64,000 nt of DNA from Absidia repens (lineage: Eukaryota > Mucoromycota > Mucoromycetes > Mucorales > Cunninghamellaceae), in NCBI GenBank assembly GCA_002105175.1, contig MCGE01000013.1, positions 124,001 to 188,000 of the forward strand. The letters run 5' to 3'. A program made the translations under genes and the position numbers. Below the pieces are notes generated by a model. It saw only the letters and a list, made by a program, of their open reading frames with translations, did not search any database and was not told where the DNA came from. This document shows, one piece after another, positions 1 to 11,469 of the stretch; the stretch's first letter is position 1; each line of letters begins with the position of its first letter.

Positions 1-577
1 GTGGATGCATGATAAATTTAAGAACTCTTACCAGTTGATTTGGTTTCCCACGTCCGTCGTCGTTGTATGATTTGCCATACGAGAAATGACTTTTGGGCTT
101 GGTGTCCTCATAGGATTTCGGAAAGGCTAGCCATAAAAAAAAAAAAAAAAAAAAAAGATGAGATACCGTATTAACAATAGTATCGGACTACTGCATTCAG
201 GGACAATTATTTTCTTACCGTTGTCCGAGTCCTTTGTACGAAATCCGCTGTGAGACCGCTTTTCTTTCCCAGCTTTTGGTATGGTTCCAAACCTAGTCAA
301 GAAAAGGAATAATAAAGTATGAGCATGAAATTTTACTCATGCTTTATTTTATCAAAAGTGTCACTTACGTGGTTGAGTTTGAGGAGCCACCATTGCGAAT
401 AGCATCTTGGCGGTCATTAGCCGAAGTGTAACTACTGTTACTGGACTGGTTGTGAACTTGATAAGAAGGGGAATGTCCAAAAGAATCTATTGAATGTCCA
501 ACTTGAGAGTACTCGTAACTTCTAGGGGTCACTGGTTTGGCCTTTGTATTCTTGTTCAAGTTCGAGGTTTTATTCAT
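1..577 (-). CDS. hypothetical protein, 3' end beyond window edge
   Basis: Not recognised as any family. The start is the ATG at 577-575. Three exons join in frame: 577 to about 370, about 288-222, and about 128-32, where a GTAAGAG donor leads out of the window. The visible protein is hydrophilic and rich in Ser, Asn, Lys and Tyr. It contains two similar Ser-Tyr-Glu-type stretches (PRSYEYSQVGHS near residue 19 and FPKSYEDTKPKSHFSYGKSY in the third exon), which may be a degenerate repeat. It has no membrane segment or catalytic motif. Introns contain long A runs. The in-frame joining of three exons by normal signals is the main support that the gene is real; function is unknown. Confidence 0.5.
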
Positions 578-1185
578 CTATGTTGTGAAGTAGAGGCAGA
601 GGTTCCTCTATGACAAATAAAAAGTGGAAGTTGACTAAAACGATGCCAAAAAAAAAGATAACGAGTTAAAGAGGTAAGAAGAAATAGTTATGTATTTTAT
701 CTATATCTATATATATATGTGTATGTGTGAGCTGAACTTACTATGGGCAATACGAACAAAAAGGGTAGTATAAGCAGAGAAAGAAGAAGAAGTAAAAAAA
801 AAATTCCACTTGTATGTGAGTGAGAAAAAAAGGACACCATAAGCGGGGTGTAAAATTCGAGATCAAACTCCTCTGATTGCCTCATGTTGAGTTTTATGCA
901 AAAATAAAAAAAACTAGTGATTCGCATTTTCCAACTTGCTAGACACATGTGTATAAATATTACAGTTTGCAATTGAACTATCAACACGTTTGGCTTGTTT
1001 TTTTTTTTTTGTATACCACTATTGTTTGCATTCTACATAGCTGTTGTGTCATGACCACATCGCCCTGCTTACTTTTTTTTTTTGTTTTGAAGAAAAATTG
1101 GCGGACCGATTTCTAACAAAATGCTTCGTTGTTGTATTACTTTTTCGGAAACAGATTTTCTCGCGACCTTAAATTAAATATGAAA

Positions 1186-1361
1186 TATCATGACAGTATC
1201 AATTATTGGGCATTCTAAATGTGATAGTGTATTTTCTATAAATCATACGCAGGATAAATGTGATTTATTTTCGCTCTATATCAGAATGGTCATTTATCCC
1301 GTTTTAATATAATAGAAAATCAAGATACCGTATCACCACAGTCGAGACAATCATGATATGA
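1186..1361. repeat. imperfect foldback (inverted repeat), about 70-bp arms
   Basis: The left arm (about 1186-1260) and right arm (about 1291-1361) are imperfect reverse complements around a loop of about 30 nt. Matching blocks are GGATAAATG at 1252-1260 with CATTTATCC at 1291-1299, ATTTTCTAT near 1231 with ATAGAAAAT near 1312, and ATATCATGA near 1186 with TCATGATAT near 1351. There is no coding capacity. It could be a small MITE-like element or a chance AT-rich hairpin; no target-site duplication was established. Confidence 0.45.
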
Positions 1362-1388
1362 TATCATATATACGGTCCATCCAAAGTT

Positions 1389-1424
1389 CATTCAATATAT
1401 ATATATATATATATATATTGAATG
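1389..1424. repeat. perfect 36-bp palindrome with (AT)n core
   Basis: CATTCAAT, an alternating AT core, then ATTGAATG: the whole 36 bp is self-complementary. It lies just right of the foldback at 1186-1361. It may extrude as a cruciform or be a simple AT microsatellite with matching flanks. Confidence 0.7.
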
Positions 1425-2511
1425 GTTTTACAGAATCGGACTCCTTCTGGTCTTCCAATTATACGGTATGTAGTCTTGTATTTGTTGATATACCCGTCAA
1501 TTGTGAATACTGAGCTTAAACTACAAATGACCTGATCCTTTTCTATGTGCTTCTGTAATACTGGTATCGTATATCAGCTCTGTAGCTTCAAATTGCACCC
1601 AGATCCATCATATCATATACCATTCACTGTATACCGTGATCATAACTACCTTCAGTACCCTATAATCACACAGCGTCATAATTCAGGTCCATGGAATTTT
1701 TTTTTTCAATATAAAAGACTTTATTATCAATGCATATATATAGCTAAATCTAATTTTCTAACTAAATCTGATAAGATTCAATGGTGATACTTTTGATTTT
1801 GGTTTTGGAATCGGATACCACCTACGAGAGAAGAATAAGAAGTAAGTTAGGCATGGTCAGCAAGAATTTTATGCAGTAGAGCTAGTAGAGCTATTCATCT
1901 TGTCCAGCTAGCCACAGGTCGAAAAAGCACTAGATTTAACCTAAAAATACCAAACAAACGTGAGTCAAATGATTCACAAAAGAAATATGACGACTACCTT
2001 ACCACAGTCCATATACTTTTTGTTTTTCGATGGGGGAGGAGGATAGCCAGGTACAGTGTTCACTCAAACATTTTATCAATAACAATAATAATAATCAGAT
2101 ATCATTGTTTTTAGGTACTGGCTGGTAACTGAGTTCCTTGGGTACATGAGCGTAAGGGTCATTGGTGCCATGTACAATGCGATTAATCACGTTAATCATA
2201 ATAAAAAATGAGGTCAGCGATGAGATAGATGTTTGCCAGAAATGCTAGTAAGATAAACTACATAGACAAAGAAATAAAAAATAAAGGGTGAAGGACCTTT
2301 TTAATCGCCGATGCTCCACAAATTGCCACCTGGAAACAAATATACATGTCCGCTCCTCCACCCTTATCACTTGATACCCTACCCGCGCCCACCTATACAT
2401 ATATCCTGTCATCTCATCACCACGCACCGACACCATAAAAAAACCAAAAGAGACAGCAAATCATTTGCGAAGAGAATACAGTTTTATTTCATCATATAGA
2501 AAATAAATAAA

Positions 2512-4408
2512 CTAAGCTAACGTCTGGAAAAAAAATTCAGTAGATGGGAAATTGTAACAAATTTCCAAAAAGGTGTAGTAGTCGATCACCACCAAATTAA
2601 GTAAGGATTGACCATTGGCGGTAAGCGCTGTCGTGACATTTCGAGATGTGGCTTCCACTAAAACTTCAACCAGAGTGGTGATATCCTTGGTAACTATACA
2701 TGTTAGCATTGTCACCGCAAGCGCGTTGATCCAAGCAAATGGGTTTTTTCGAAGGTTGGCACAGTCAAAGTCTGGAGAACAAAAGTCAGGTGGTGGTTGG
2801 CTTTTTGATGTTGATGTTTTCATACCCAAAGCAGTCGTATGCAGATCGACCAAAGAAGTCAATTGTTTTGAAAGGCGTCGTGTGTTGTCTTTGGAGAATC
2901 GAAGTTGCCGCAACCTGTATCCCACACGGTGCTCATAAAGTAAGGCCAAATATTCGCTGAATCGGCAAGCAACAGTAAGAGGATCCCGAGAGGAGTCAGA
3001 AGGGCTAGATTTATGATGGCGTAAGGTATAGAGTCCAGCATGATAGGAAAGAATAATAAAACTATTCAGTCGTTCGTCGTCTGTCATCCGAGACCTGCTA
3101 TTCTCTGGTAGTGTCTGTGTTATTCTTTTCCACAACGGCACAGCATTCATTTCCATATCCAGGTTGATTTCATAAAACGCGTCAAGATAAAAATAGTCAA
3201 CTGTATTGATGTTATTGTCGAATAATCCCTGTCCGCGAAGTTCATAGAGTTGTTGTGCAAGCCTTTCATGTCCATACGAGTTGCTGTGATCTAAAAAGTC
3301 GACCAATGTCCGCCACACTGTTGCCATCAGCCGTTTCGCACTTGGTCGGGTTGAAGCTTGTTCTGCAAAATAGGTCAGCATGGATGTAAGCAGCGTGCAG
3401 ACGACAATTTCTTGTTGTGCTGTCAGAGAGAATTTCTTGATCGACCCCCAATGGATGCCAATGAGTGGATTGCCGGCCATTTGGATGGTGCCAAGAGGTG
3501 TGAGTTCGTTCCTCCAGTGTTGGTTGTAGGTCTGTATTGGTAGCTGATGACACACATAAAATACAACAACGCACATCCACATATAACATAAATCATGGTT
3601 CGTCATATGGATGTACGATGGCCTTGACTTTATCGATATGGATAGTTCGGTGTTTGATTTCTGCTTATGAAAGTCGATGATTTGATGCACACTATCCGCT
3701 GGTAAAAGGAATTCGAGAACCGCATATAGTCCATCGTTTTTCAAGACGCAAAGTAGGGTGCGGACTGTCAATATCGAAGCTGATTCAGATGTGCCTAATA
3801 AGAAAGAAAAAATCAGTATATGTAACTAATTGTATTGTGTGTGGATATATCATACCGGTGTAGCGTTTGTCTTTCGGTGCTGCCGAGATTGTTTTCAATA
3901 ATTCAGCGACCATTTCCTGGCGAGCATAATAGTGCGGCACTGAGCGAATAATTTGCCAATGGATGTAGACCGAGAAAGGGTGCTCTTTAGCACCTTGCAA
4001 GCTTGCATCAACCACTTCCGATGAGTAACCATATTTGCAGGCGAGCAATTCAGTATAAAGGAGCCAAATCAATTCTACGCCCCTGACTCTTCCCACCAAG
4101 TTTTTCATATAAGCCTCCATGCGATCTAGTCCAATCGTAATATCACCCGGTTGGTAGTCCATAAGAAAGTCCACAAAACTGTCAGGAGCGAAATTTTGCA
4201 AGTCGATTAGTGATTTTTCCAGAAGCGAATTCAAAGCAGGTATACCCCGGTACAGTCCGCCTGTCAACAACGTCAAAAGTGGGCTGTCGTACCGTCTTGA
4301 TGATACAGTTGTCGTTCTGGCGTTCTTATTTTCGATAAATTTGGGAAACTAATTAGTGAAGTGTGGAATAAGATTAAGGACGTTGTTAGTACACTTTATC
4401 ATGAATAT

Positions 4409-4505
<97 letters not shown>

Positions 4506-6972
4506 TCAGTTCTTACCATTCCATTGTTGCCAACATTGAGGGATTGTAGAAAAAAGGTCTTATCAGCCAAGGTGAGCATTCCGGGAGTTTCCAGGACAGG
4601 TCGCTGGGACGGCTGGGTATGACGGTAACGACCAGTCAGAGTAGCTTGTTTGATGTCGGAGAGTATTTTGCCTGTAAAAGTAGTAAAATACGCCACTTTT
4701 TCTGTATGAATCGAATGTAGTTCCTTGTCAGCTTTGGGTTGTTTTTCATTCATCGAAATGCCGGGTGTTGCGCTGTAGGGGATATAATCTGGATGATATG
4801 GTGTTTGATTGGAGGGACCATCTGTAGTGGTGACAGCACCATAATCGGTGGCAGTGGTGATTGAGACGGCGGTATTCAAGGTGCTTTGTAATGGAGGGAA
4901 GTCTGAGTTGTATTGTTTTGTTGGTATTGATGAACCAGTATTGAGTTTGGTGCGTTTCCGGGAAGAGTTGGTTTTTTCAAAGTTTGGATGGACTGCGATT
5001 TCTCTGGCACCAGCTTTGACATAGATTGGTATCAGCTGCACATGGGGTGTCTTCTGTGACTTCGGCAATATCTTCTGTAGATCTGGCCTTGATTTCCGTT
5101 GTTCCTGATGTTCCTGCTGTTGTTGCTGTTGTTGCTGTTGTTGCTGTTGTTGCTGTTGTTGCTGTTGTTGCTGTTGTTGCTGTTGTTGCTGTTGTTGCTG
5201 TTGTTGCTGTTGTTGCTGTTGTTGCTGTTGTTGCTGTTGTTGCTGTTGTTGCTGTTGTTGCTGTTGTTGCTGTTGTTGCTGTTGTTGCTGTTGTTGCTGT
5301 TGTTGCTGTTGTTGTTGTGGTACATTCCGTTTTTTTAAAAGTTCGCGTAGCTGAGATAATGTATACCGATCTTGAGGGATAAATTCAGGGGTTGCAGGAC
5401 TATCGTTTTCAGGTTGTGCCCTCAAATCCTCTATATAAATCTTTAGTCGTATTTGTTCAGATTCATTATCCTCCAGTTTGCTGTCAGTTTGTGATCGAAG
5501 CTGTTTGATTTCCTCCAAGCATTTTTCGAGTCGTTGCTTTTCCTGTCTATTGGGTCTATCTTTGTCGTCGTCATCTTTTTTCATTAACCGTGTATACATT
5601 GATATGTTGTCCATCGAGACAGGGCTTCTTGCAGGATATGTGTTTTTCGTTGTAGCAGTGCTGTTTGTATGAAATGCATTGTCGCTCACAAGCATATTGC
5701 CTTCAGGATCAGAATCATCCACAATAATAGCTTCCCTTGTGGCATCTGAGCTATATGTAAATGATAAAGAGAAAGTATGTTAGTAGCGATCACACAATAG
5801 AGCAGGGGATGTATACATTACCTTGTCATAGAAGGTAGTGAAGTTTGTTGCGGTCCGTAAGCCATTGGCCTTGAGGTCGAAGGAGACTGATGTGCCATCT
5901 AAATATCAATAAGATAACCTGTGTCAAATACACCCACACATGACTACATGAAAAATTTTCAGTTATTACCTTGGTAACGGTCAGTTGAGTACCTTGATCC
6001 CAGTATGGAATTTGACTTGCGGTCGAAGGAGACTGATTTGCCATCTAAACGTCAATAATATAACCTGTGTCAAATACATACACACATGTTCACATGAAAG
6101 GATTTCAATTATTACCTTGGTAATAGCCAGGTGATTACCTTGATCCCAGTAAGGTATTGGACTTGAGGTTGAAGAAGATTGATTTGCCACCTAAACGCCA
6201 ATAATACAACTTGTGTCAAATACATCCACGCATGCTGACATGAAAGGATTTCAGTTATTACCTTGGTAACAGCCAGTTGATTATCTTGATCCCAGTTAGG
6301 TATTGGACTCGAGATCGAAGGAGATTGACGAGTCACCTAAATGTCAATAGTATAACATGTATTAAATACATATACATCTCCACATGAAAGGACTTCAGTT
6401 ATTACCTTGGTAACATTCAGTTGATCATCTTGATCCCACATGAAAAAATCGTGTTCTGGGTGAGAGTGCGGTGATGAGGAGGATTCAGTCGAATGGCCAG
6501 AACCCATGTTCATGGTTGTTGTATTTTTTGAATCATAGCCAGTTGCCGGTGGTTCAATTCGCTTTGAAAAAGTGCTTTCGCTTTGTCGTTCAAAGATACG
6601 GGATCTGATTCGAAGTATTTCTGTGTTCAGTTCGTCCGGAGAAGAATGTGCTGATTGTTGCTGAAATGGTGTTGATTGGTGCAGGAGCGCTGATGATTTT
6701 CGTTTTCCCTTGCTGTGTCTCGCCTTAGCTGATGGGTATTCGAATGGACCATATTTGGTTTCAAGAAAAGGATCATATGATGTGTCTCCATATTTGATAA
6801 CAAAAGGATGAAGTTGATCCTCAACCAGATCGCCTAGCGGCATCCATGGTATTGTTGATCGCGCAGTTTGTTGGAATAATGTTGATGCTGTAGTTGGGTA
6901 TCCATTACGAGTTGCGTGTGGTAAGTGCGACTTTTTTCTATTCTTTCCGTTATTTGCATTGTCCGATGCCAT
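2512..6972 (-). CDS. large polyglutamine protein of unknown family with duplicated exons
   Basis: Not assigned to a family. The start is the first ATG, at 6972; the in-frame extension upstream has only a TTG. The long first exon (6972-6406) is Ser/Thr/His-rich. It is followed by three near-identical 75-bp exons (6336-6262, 6190-6116, 6044-5970) and a related 77-bp exon (5898-5822). Each 75-bp exon encodes 25 residues with the pattern Q-S-x-S/T-x-S-x-I-P-x-W-D-Q and ends in V/I-T-K. The next exon (from about 5751) has acidic and coiled-coil-like sequence, then about 70 glutamines (5106-5317). After an intron carrying an AC/TG microsatellite come exons from 4348 and from about 3806 to 2512. This C-terminal part is helical and rich in Leu, Trp and Tyr, somewhat like HAT/TPR repeats. 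A YDSPL motif near its start faintly recalls ZFC3H1/Red1 RNA-surveillance proteins, but their zinc finger is not visible, so this is only a hint. A hydrophobic stretch near 3540-3600 may be an unrecognised intron. Confidence 0.65.
4410..4505. repeat. (AC)n microsatellite inside an intron
   Basis: About 70 bp of pure AC dinucleotides followed by ACACAT-type variants. It lies inside the intron 4349-4516 of the polyglutamine gene (TG on the coding strand). The flanking exons join in frame, so the repeat is spliced out. Confidence 0.85.
5106..5317 (-). repeat. polyglutamine-coding 9-bp repeat, unit CAACAACAG
   Basis: On the coding (minus) strand this is a regular array of CAA-CAA-CAG codons, about 23 units, encoding about 70 glutamines in the polyglutamine gene. 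The regular 9-bp period, not a pure triplet, suggests growth by unit duplication. Mirror ORFs in other frames (poly-Leu, poly-Val, poly-Asn) are artefacts of the repeat. Confidence 0.9.
5822..6440 (-). repeat. tandem array of about 146-bp exon+intron units
   Basis: Successive units have the same layout: a 75-bp exon (5970-6044, 6116-6190, 6262-6336) and a 69-71-bp intron (5899-5969, 6045-6115, 6191-6261, 6337-6405). The exons repeat at 146, 146 and 144 bp. Introns are also similar, sharing a ...TGTGTCAAATACA...ACATGAAA... core, a GTAATAACT donor and a ...GTTTAG or CATTTAG acceptor. Exon 5822-5898 and the end of the first long exon (to 6406) are diverged edges of the array. All 75-bp exons are phase 0-0, so units can be gained, lost or skipped without a frame shift. 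Confidence 0.9.
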
Positions 6973-9439
6973 TATATCGAGCGGAAATGGGTGTAGTATC
7001 CGTGACCTCGAGGAAAAGTAAAAAATAAAGAAAGTAACAAATAATAAAAAAATAAGAGAACTCTGTTGCGGTGCCAAAGCGGAGATTTAAATGATCATAA
7101 TAGCGTCTGTTTCGCTGTATATAATAGTGGTGAAAATCGTTAAAGAATGTTATTTATGTCATATGATATATATGTTAACCGCAAATGTGAATCAAGGACA
7201 TGTCATTCATAAATTAATTCCGTAAATAGTATTTATCATTGACTGTAGAAATATACAGTATAACTCCCATTTATTCAAAAGACTGACAATGTCAAGCAAG
7301 TACGGTCAAACTAATAAAACCTTTCATAAAATTGAAAATTTCCATATAAACTCTTCATTTTTTTTTTTCATTGCAGTTGATGCGACGCTCAAAAATTGAG
7401 GTATAGTTCCTGCGGCAGTGTTGTCTTCAACAGCTTGTGTGCCATAAATACGGAAAAGCATTGCCGCATAAAAGCAAATTATTAACAAGTGCGCAGAATG
7501 AGAATTCCCTCACATAATTTTGATGATCATTTAGTGAGAAATGGATTAACATTGTTCAAGGTTGAAGAAAAAAAAAAAAGAGAAAAAAGGTACAATAATA
7601 AAATAGAGAAGGTACTTGACGGGAAAAAAAATGCATGATATTGATCAGTTCAGCAAAAACGTAAAGTGCGCAATGAAAATAATTCCAGTATAGCTAAGAC
7701 GATCTTAGGGACACGGTCTAGGTTAATTAATATGAATGGTAGTGCAGGGAACAATCGCATTTCTTATAAAATGATCTACAACTGTCAATCAGTCGCTAGG
7801 CCACAAAGGGTGGGACAAGTAGTCATATATAAGCTAGAATGTAAGTGTTTGGTAGGACATTCTCAAAATATCTACAATAGCAACATTATTTACTATACTG
7901 TAGGTCATAGGAGGGTTCATAAAAGGCATATTTATTAAAACCTATTGGTAGATACTAAAACTAAAGGCAAAGGGTTCATGGTTACACGAGACTTGATGGA
8001 AAGATATATAGGAGGAAGCATGAAGGAAACGAAAGTGAGATTTGAATAAAGTCAACATTAATCTAAAGGGGGTATTGTAAAATTAGCGCTAGTATACTAT
8101 ACAAAGAATGAGAAAGTGTAAAATAATATCTTTTCATTGAAGCTTCACAATTGTCAACCCTAATCTCAGAGGTGATGGCAGTAAAGTAGGAATCTATTGC
8201 ACAAGACATGATGAAGACTAATACGACATTTTTTCCATTGAACCAGGTAAAAAGAAACATATTTTATTTGGCTATATATACAAATTATGGACCAACTAAT
8301 ACTAAACTAAGCTAATAGAGGCATCGAACAGCCAACTAGTGATTGTCTTAAATCCTGAATCCAAAAAGAAAGGGTTTCCCCATGCATAATACAATCCCTG
8401 ATCTAAAAACTCTTCTACACTAGTCCTAACACCAATCTAAGATCACAATAACCTCATAGAGGTTACATAGATGAGGGGAAAGAAAAAGAAAGGAAGAAAA
8501 AAACGAAAAGGAAAACCTGGGAGAAAAAAACAATACTCACGTGGGCGGGATTTGAATATTGTTGTTTCACTGTGCTTAGTTTTTGTGGTATTATAATCAA
8601 TATATAGCCAAGTATATAGTGTTACTTTCGGATGGGTGGGTTGTGTGGATATTGATTATTTCTATGACTTATAAATGTTGTCAGTAATACTAGATTAACC
8701 ATGGGCACTGATATGTACAATTACTTTCGTTACTGGGTCCTGTACTATCAAATACCTATTAGTTACCCTACACACACCATAAATACTAACCTCCCCCCCT
8801 CAGCCAAAACCGACCAACTTCAAATACGAATGCAATTCTTCTATAATTCCCGCCCGCATAATTTCGTTTCTTTTCTCCTTTATTATCATGTTATCTAGTT
8901 AAAAGTTTAGTTTTATTGCCAAGTAAAAAACACCTCCCTCCTTTAGCGTTTTCTGCGGGATTCAAAATTGATTATGTTCCTCTTGCACTGCACCATATGG
9001 ATTTGATAACAGAGTAATGTCTATGCTAAGACGGAATGGTGAGTGGCAATCGACACAAAGTACATAATAATCAAGCTAAACTAAATCTAATTGCATGAAG
9101 TAAATATCATAAATAAAAACGAAATCAAACACCATGTATTGTATTAAAGGATGTCATTGTAAGGATTTGATCGTTTATTTTTATTTTTATATTTCATTTT
9201 ATTTTTTTAAAACAAAGGCATAATGAGTGGGGTGGGGAAATAATAGCTAAGAAGAAGAGGGTATGATATATTGACTAGAAGACAAACAAGAGAAAATAAG
9301 AATGGAGGGAGAAGTGGGAGTCGCGAAAAGCAAACTACGGGGGAGGGATGATGGTATAAGTACTAAGAATATACAGTATAAAGGTCGATCAGCTACAACA
9401 CTTTCAGCCATAACCAGTCACTATATAAAAAAATCAGTA
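6973..9439. other. intergenic region, no gene; holds repeat copy A
   Basis: The left end (about 6973-7150) should carry the promoter of the polyglutamine gene. Dispersed repeat copy A occupies about 7665-8556. Short ORFs at 7666-7938 and 8063-8260 lie inside the repeat and are not conserved in the other copies. Between 8560 and 9439 I see AT-rich DNA with no gene. The 9170-9440 stretch is presumably the 3' UTR side of the kinase gene. Confidence 0.6.
7665..8556 (-). repeat. dispersed non-coding repeat, copy A (inverted relative to the others)
   Basis: Read on the minus strand it begins at about 8556 with TTCAAATCCCGCCCACGTGA, then a polypyrimidine tract. Next is the perfect inverted repeat AACCTC-n3-GAGGTT (8450-8464), then the shared core (TTAGATT...GTTAGGACTAG..., ATGCATGGGGAAACCCTTTC, GGATTCAGGATTT). 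Weaker similarity to copies C, D and E continues for several hundred bp, ending near TTAACCTAGAC at about 7720 or slightly beyond. No conserved ORF. The right-hand (5') boundary is better defined than the other. Confidence 0.85.
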
Positions 9440-11469
9440 TCATCGCATTAGGTTTTTTTCATTTCTTTTGATTTGATACCTTTCACCACCAACATTGGCA
9501 CCTTTGGAAGAAGTCGTTGGTCTGCTATCGTCTTGAATAAATGGATCGTCTATGGAGGCTGGATGTGTGTACGAAAAGTCATCATCAGAGGCATGGTGTT
9601 CGTAAGTCGTCAATGGTCGATGGGTATGGTGAACCTGATCGTCCTTTTTGTCGATTTCCATACTCATTGCTCCGGTATCGGTTTTTCGTAGCTTTGGTTC
9701 GTCCAGTAAGATACTGCATATACTGGATTGCCGTCTTTTCCCAATATATGGTGGTGCCAGGTTGGATTGTGAATAATTGCTGCTGTAGCTGTTGTCCCTT
9801 TGTTGTTGTTGCATTGGTGAAACTTCGTCCAATGATGGGACCTTGTTTATCGTAGATACTAATGGTGGTGATGGTGATGGTAGTGGTAGAGGGCCTTGGA
9901 TGGATGATGGGGTTGGTGTAGGGTCAAGCATCGTTCCATTCACTATCGTCTTTGGTTCATCGGCGTCTGTTTCTGTAAAAAAGGGATGTTGCAACGCACT
10001 TGCTGCCTTGAGCCGTTGTGATGGATTGAAGAATAAAAAGTTGTGTAGCAGATCAAGCATGGAAGGTGTAGCTCCAGGCACAATGTCTGCCAAAGGTTGG
10101 GGTAACAGCTAATAAACCAAGGCCAAAAAATACGAAGTTAGCATTGTCTTTACACCAATTTTTCGACTAATGTTATGTAGACAAAATAACTTACATGAGG
10201 GAATTCAAATCCAATCCTATACGCCAATTTCACACCTTCGCGCCATTCGCCACCGCCGTCGAGCAAAGAGATGGTGGAAGTTGTATTTGTGCTGCTTTGT
10301 GATGGTCGTTTGTATGGATGTGATGCTAAATCTGCAGATGATGAGTTTTCAGTCTTTGCAACAGGGGGCTTTCGTCTTGCAAATCCAGGGCTGGGTCTAT
10401 GTTCCGCTTTCATGTTTCGTTTTCTGGAAATACTGCTGCTGGTAGACTTGTTGCCGGGACTACCTAACACCTGACATATACGATACAGTTGATCGATTTC
10501 CGATTCACCAGGAAACAATGGTTGGTGAGTGATAAGTTCAGCAAAGATGGTTCCAATAGCCCACAAATCCACAGCGTTTGAATAATTGGAAGATCGTAAC
10601 AAAACTTCGGGAGAGCGATACCTAAAAAAAAGGGGGGACGGAGATCAGTCACTCAGATTTATACAAGTAATTAACTAAGGAATGTAATTTCTTACCATCT
10701 AGTGCTAACATACTCTGTGTAAGGTGGACAGCTGAAAAAAATAAAGAATCGTCATTAGCAACTCTTGGATCAAAAAATTATCATACTTCATATTTACCTG
10801 CTTGTTTCACGTGCCAGACCAAAATCTGCTAGTTTAATGATGGGGACACCAGTAGCCGTTGAAAGTAAGAGATTTTCCGGCTTCAAATCACGATGAAAGA
10901 TATGGTTGGCATGTATATGAGCAACTGCTGCTAATGTTTGCTGCCTGTGTGTAATGATAATCATTAATAAAAAAGTGGTCAGTTTTTTTTTTTGAGGGGT
11001 CGGTGGGTATTTGTCCTAGTATACAACCAAACTTACATGATATCTCGAAGTTCACCACGAGTGAAAAAACTACCAGTATCCCGCTTTTCTTTGATGAGTT
11101 GATACAGATTGCCACCATTCATATATTCCATGACAAAATGAAGTTCGTTCGAAGGTGTAAAAAAGATGTCGTAGGTCTTGACGATATTAACATGAGAAGG
11201 CAACAATTGTAAGATCTTACATTCCAATAGATGATCGCATTCTGTCGCCGATTCGAGTTTTCGCTTCATAATTTTGATAGCCACCTATACATTAAATAAG
11301 CATCATTATATATTCAGATAAAAAATAAAGCAGTGTTTTATGCAGGGAGTCAAAAACTTACTACTTTTTGCGAAGATTTTTGCACTGCTCTGTGAACGGA
11401 ACCAAAGGACCCAGCACCAATGACTTCCATAAAATCAAATTCATCACGAGGACACCCATTTCTTATCAT
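9440..11469 (-). CDS. Ser/Thr protein kinase, RCK/MAK/ICK (CMGC) type
   Basis: Start ATG at 11469. The spliced protein shows a complete kinase domain in order: glycine-rich loop [12 protein letters not shown] lysine, HRDLKPEN catalytic loop, DFG, and activation loop with [16 protein letters not shown]. The [29 protein letters not shown] region follows over several exons. The TxY dual-phosphorylation motif and the W-x-V/A-STRWYR sequence are typical of MAK/ICK/MOK and fungal Ime2-like kinases, which act in meiosis, cilia or growth control. The exon at 10602-10150 carries about 60 low-complexity residues between [10 protein letters not shown] and [10 protein letters not shown], within the C-lobe where relatives have only a few residues. 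The last exon (from about 10110) finishes the domain ([20 protein letters not shown]) and adds a Ser/Pro/Gln-rich tail. Family-level assignment is firm; the exact orthologue is not. Confidence 0.9.

Larger units (their letters stand above)
578..2511. other. intergenic region, AT-rich, no gene seen
   Basis: This separates the start of the leftmost gene from the 3' end of the polyglutamine gene, so its left part should hold the promoter of the former. I see no ORF with coding character; the short ORFs here are low-complexity. It contains an imperfect foldback (1186-1361) and a perfect AT-cored palindrome (1389-1424). A TTTTATT at about 2473 (AATAAAA on the minus strand) is a plausible polyadenylation signal for the gene ending at 2512. 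Confidence 0.6.

Noticed and set aside
4356..4622. Plus-strand ORFs of alternating His-Thr across the AC microsatellite
   Set aside because: They are translations of a dinucleotide repeat inside an intron of the minus-strand polyglutamine gene.
5026..5382. Poly-Leu, poly-Val and poly-Asn ORFs opposite or out of frame with the polyglutamine tract
   Set aside because: Triplet repeats leave all six frames open; only the Gln frame joins to flanking exons.
6973..7077. N-terminal hydrophobic extension of the polyglutamine protein
   Set aside because: It has no ATG (only TTG) and looks like 5' UTR; the first ATG is at 6972.
7666..8260. Two small ORFs in the region of repeat copy A
   Set aside because: They lie inside the dispersed repeat and are not conserved in copies C, D and E.
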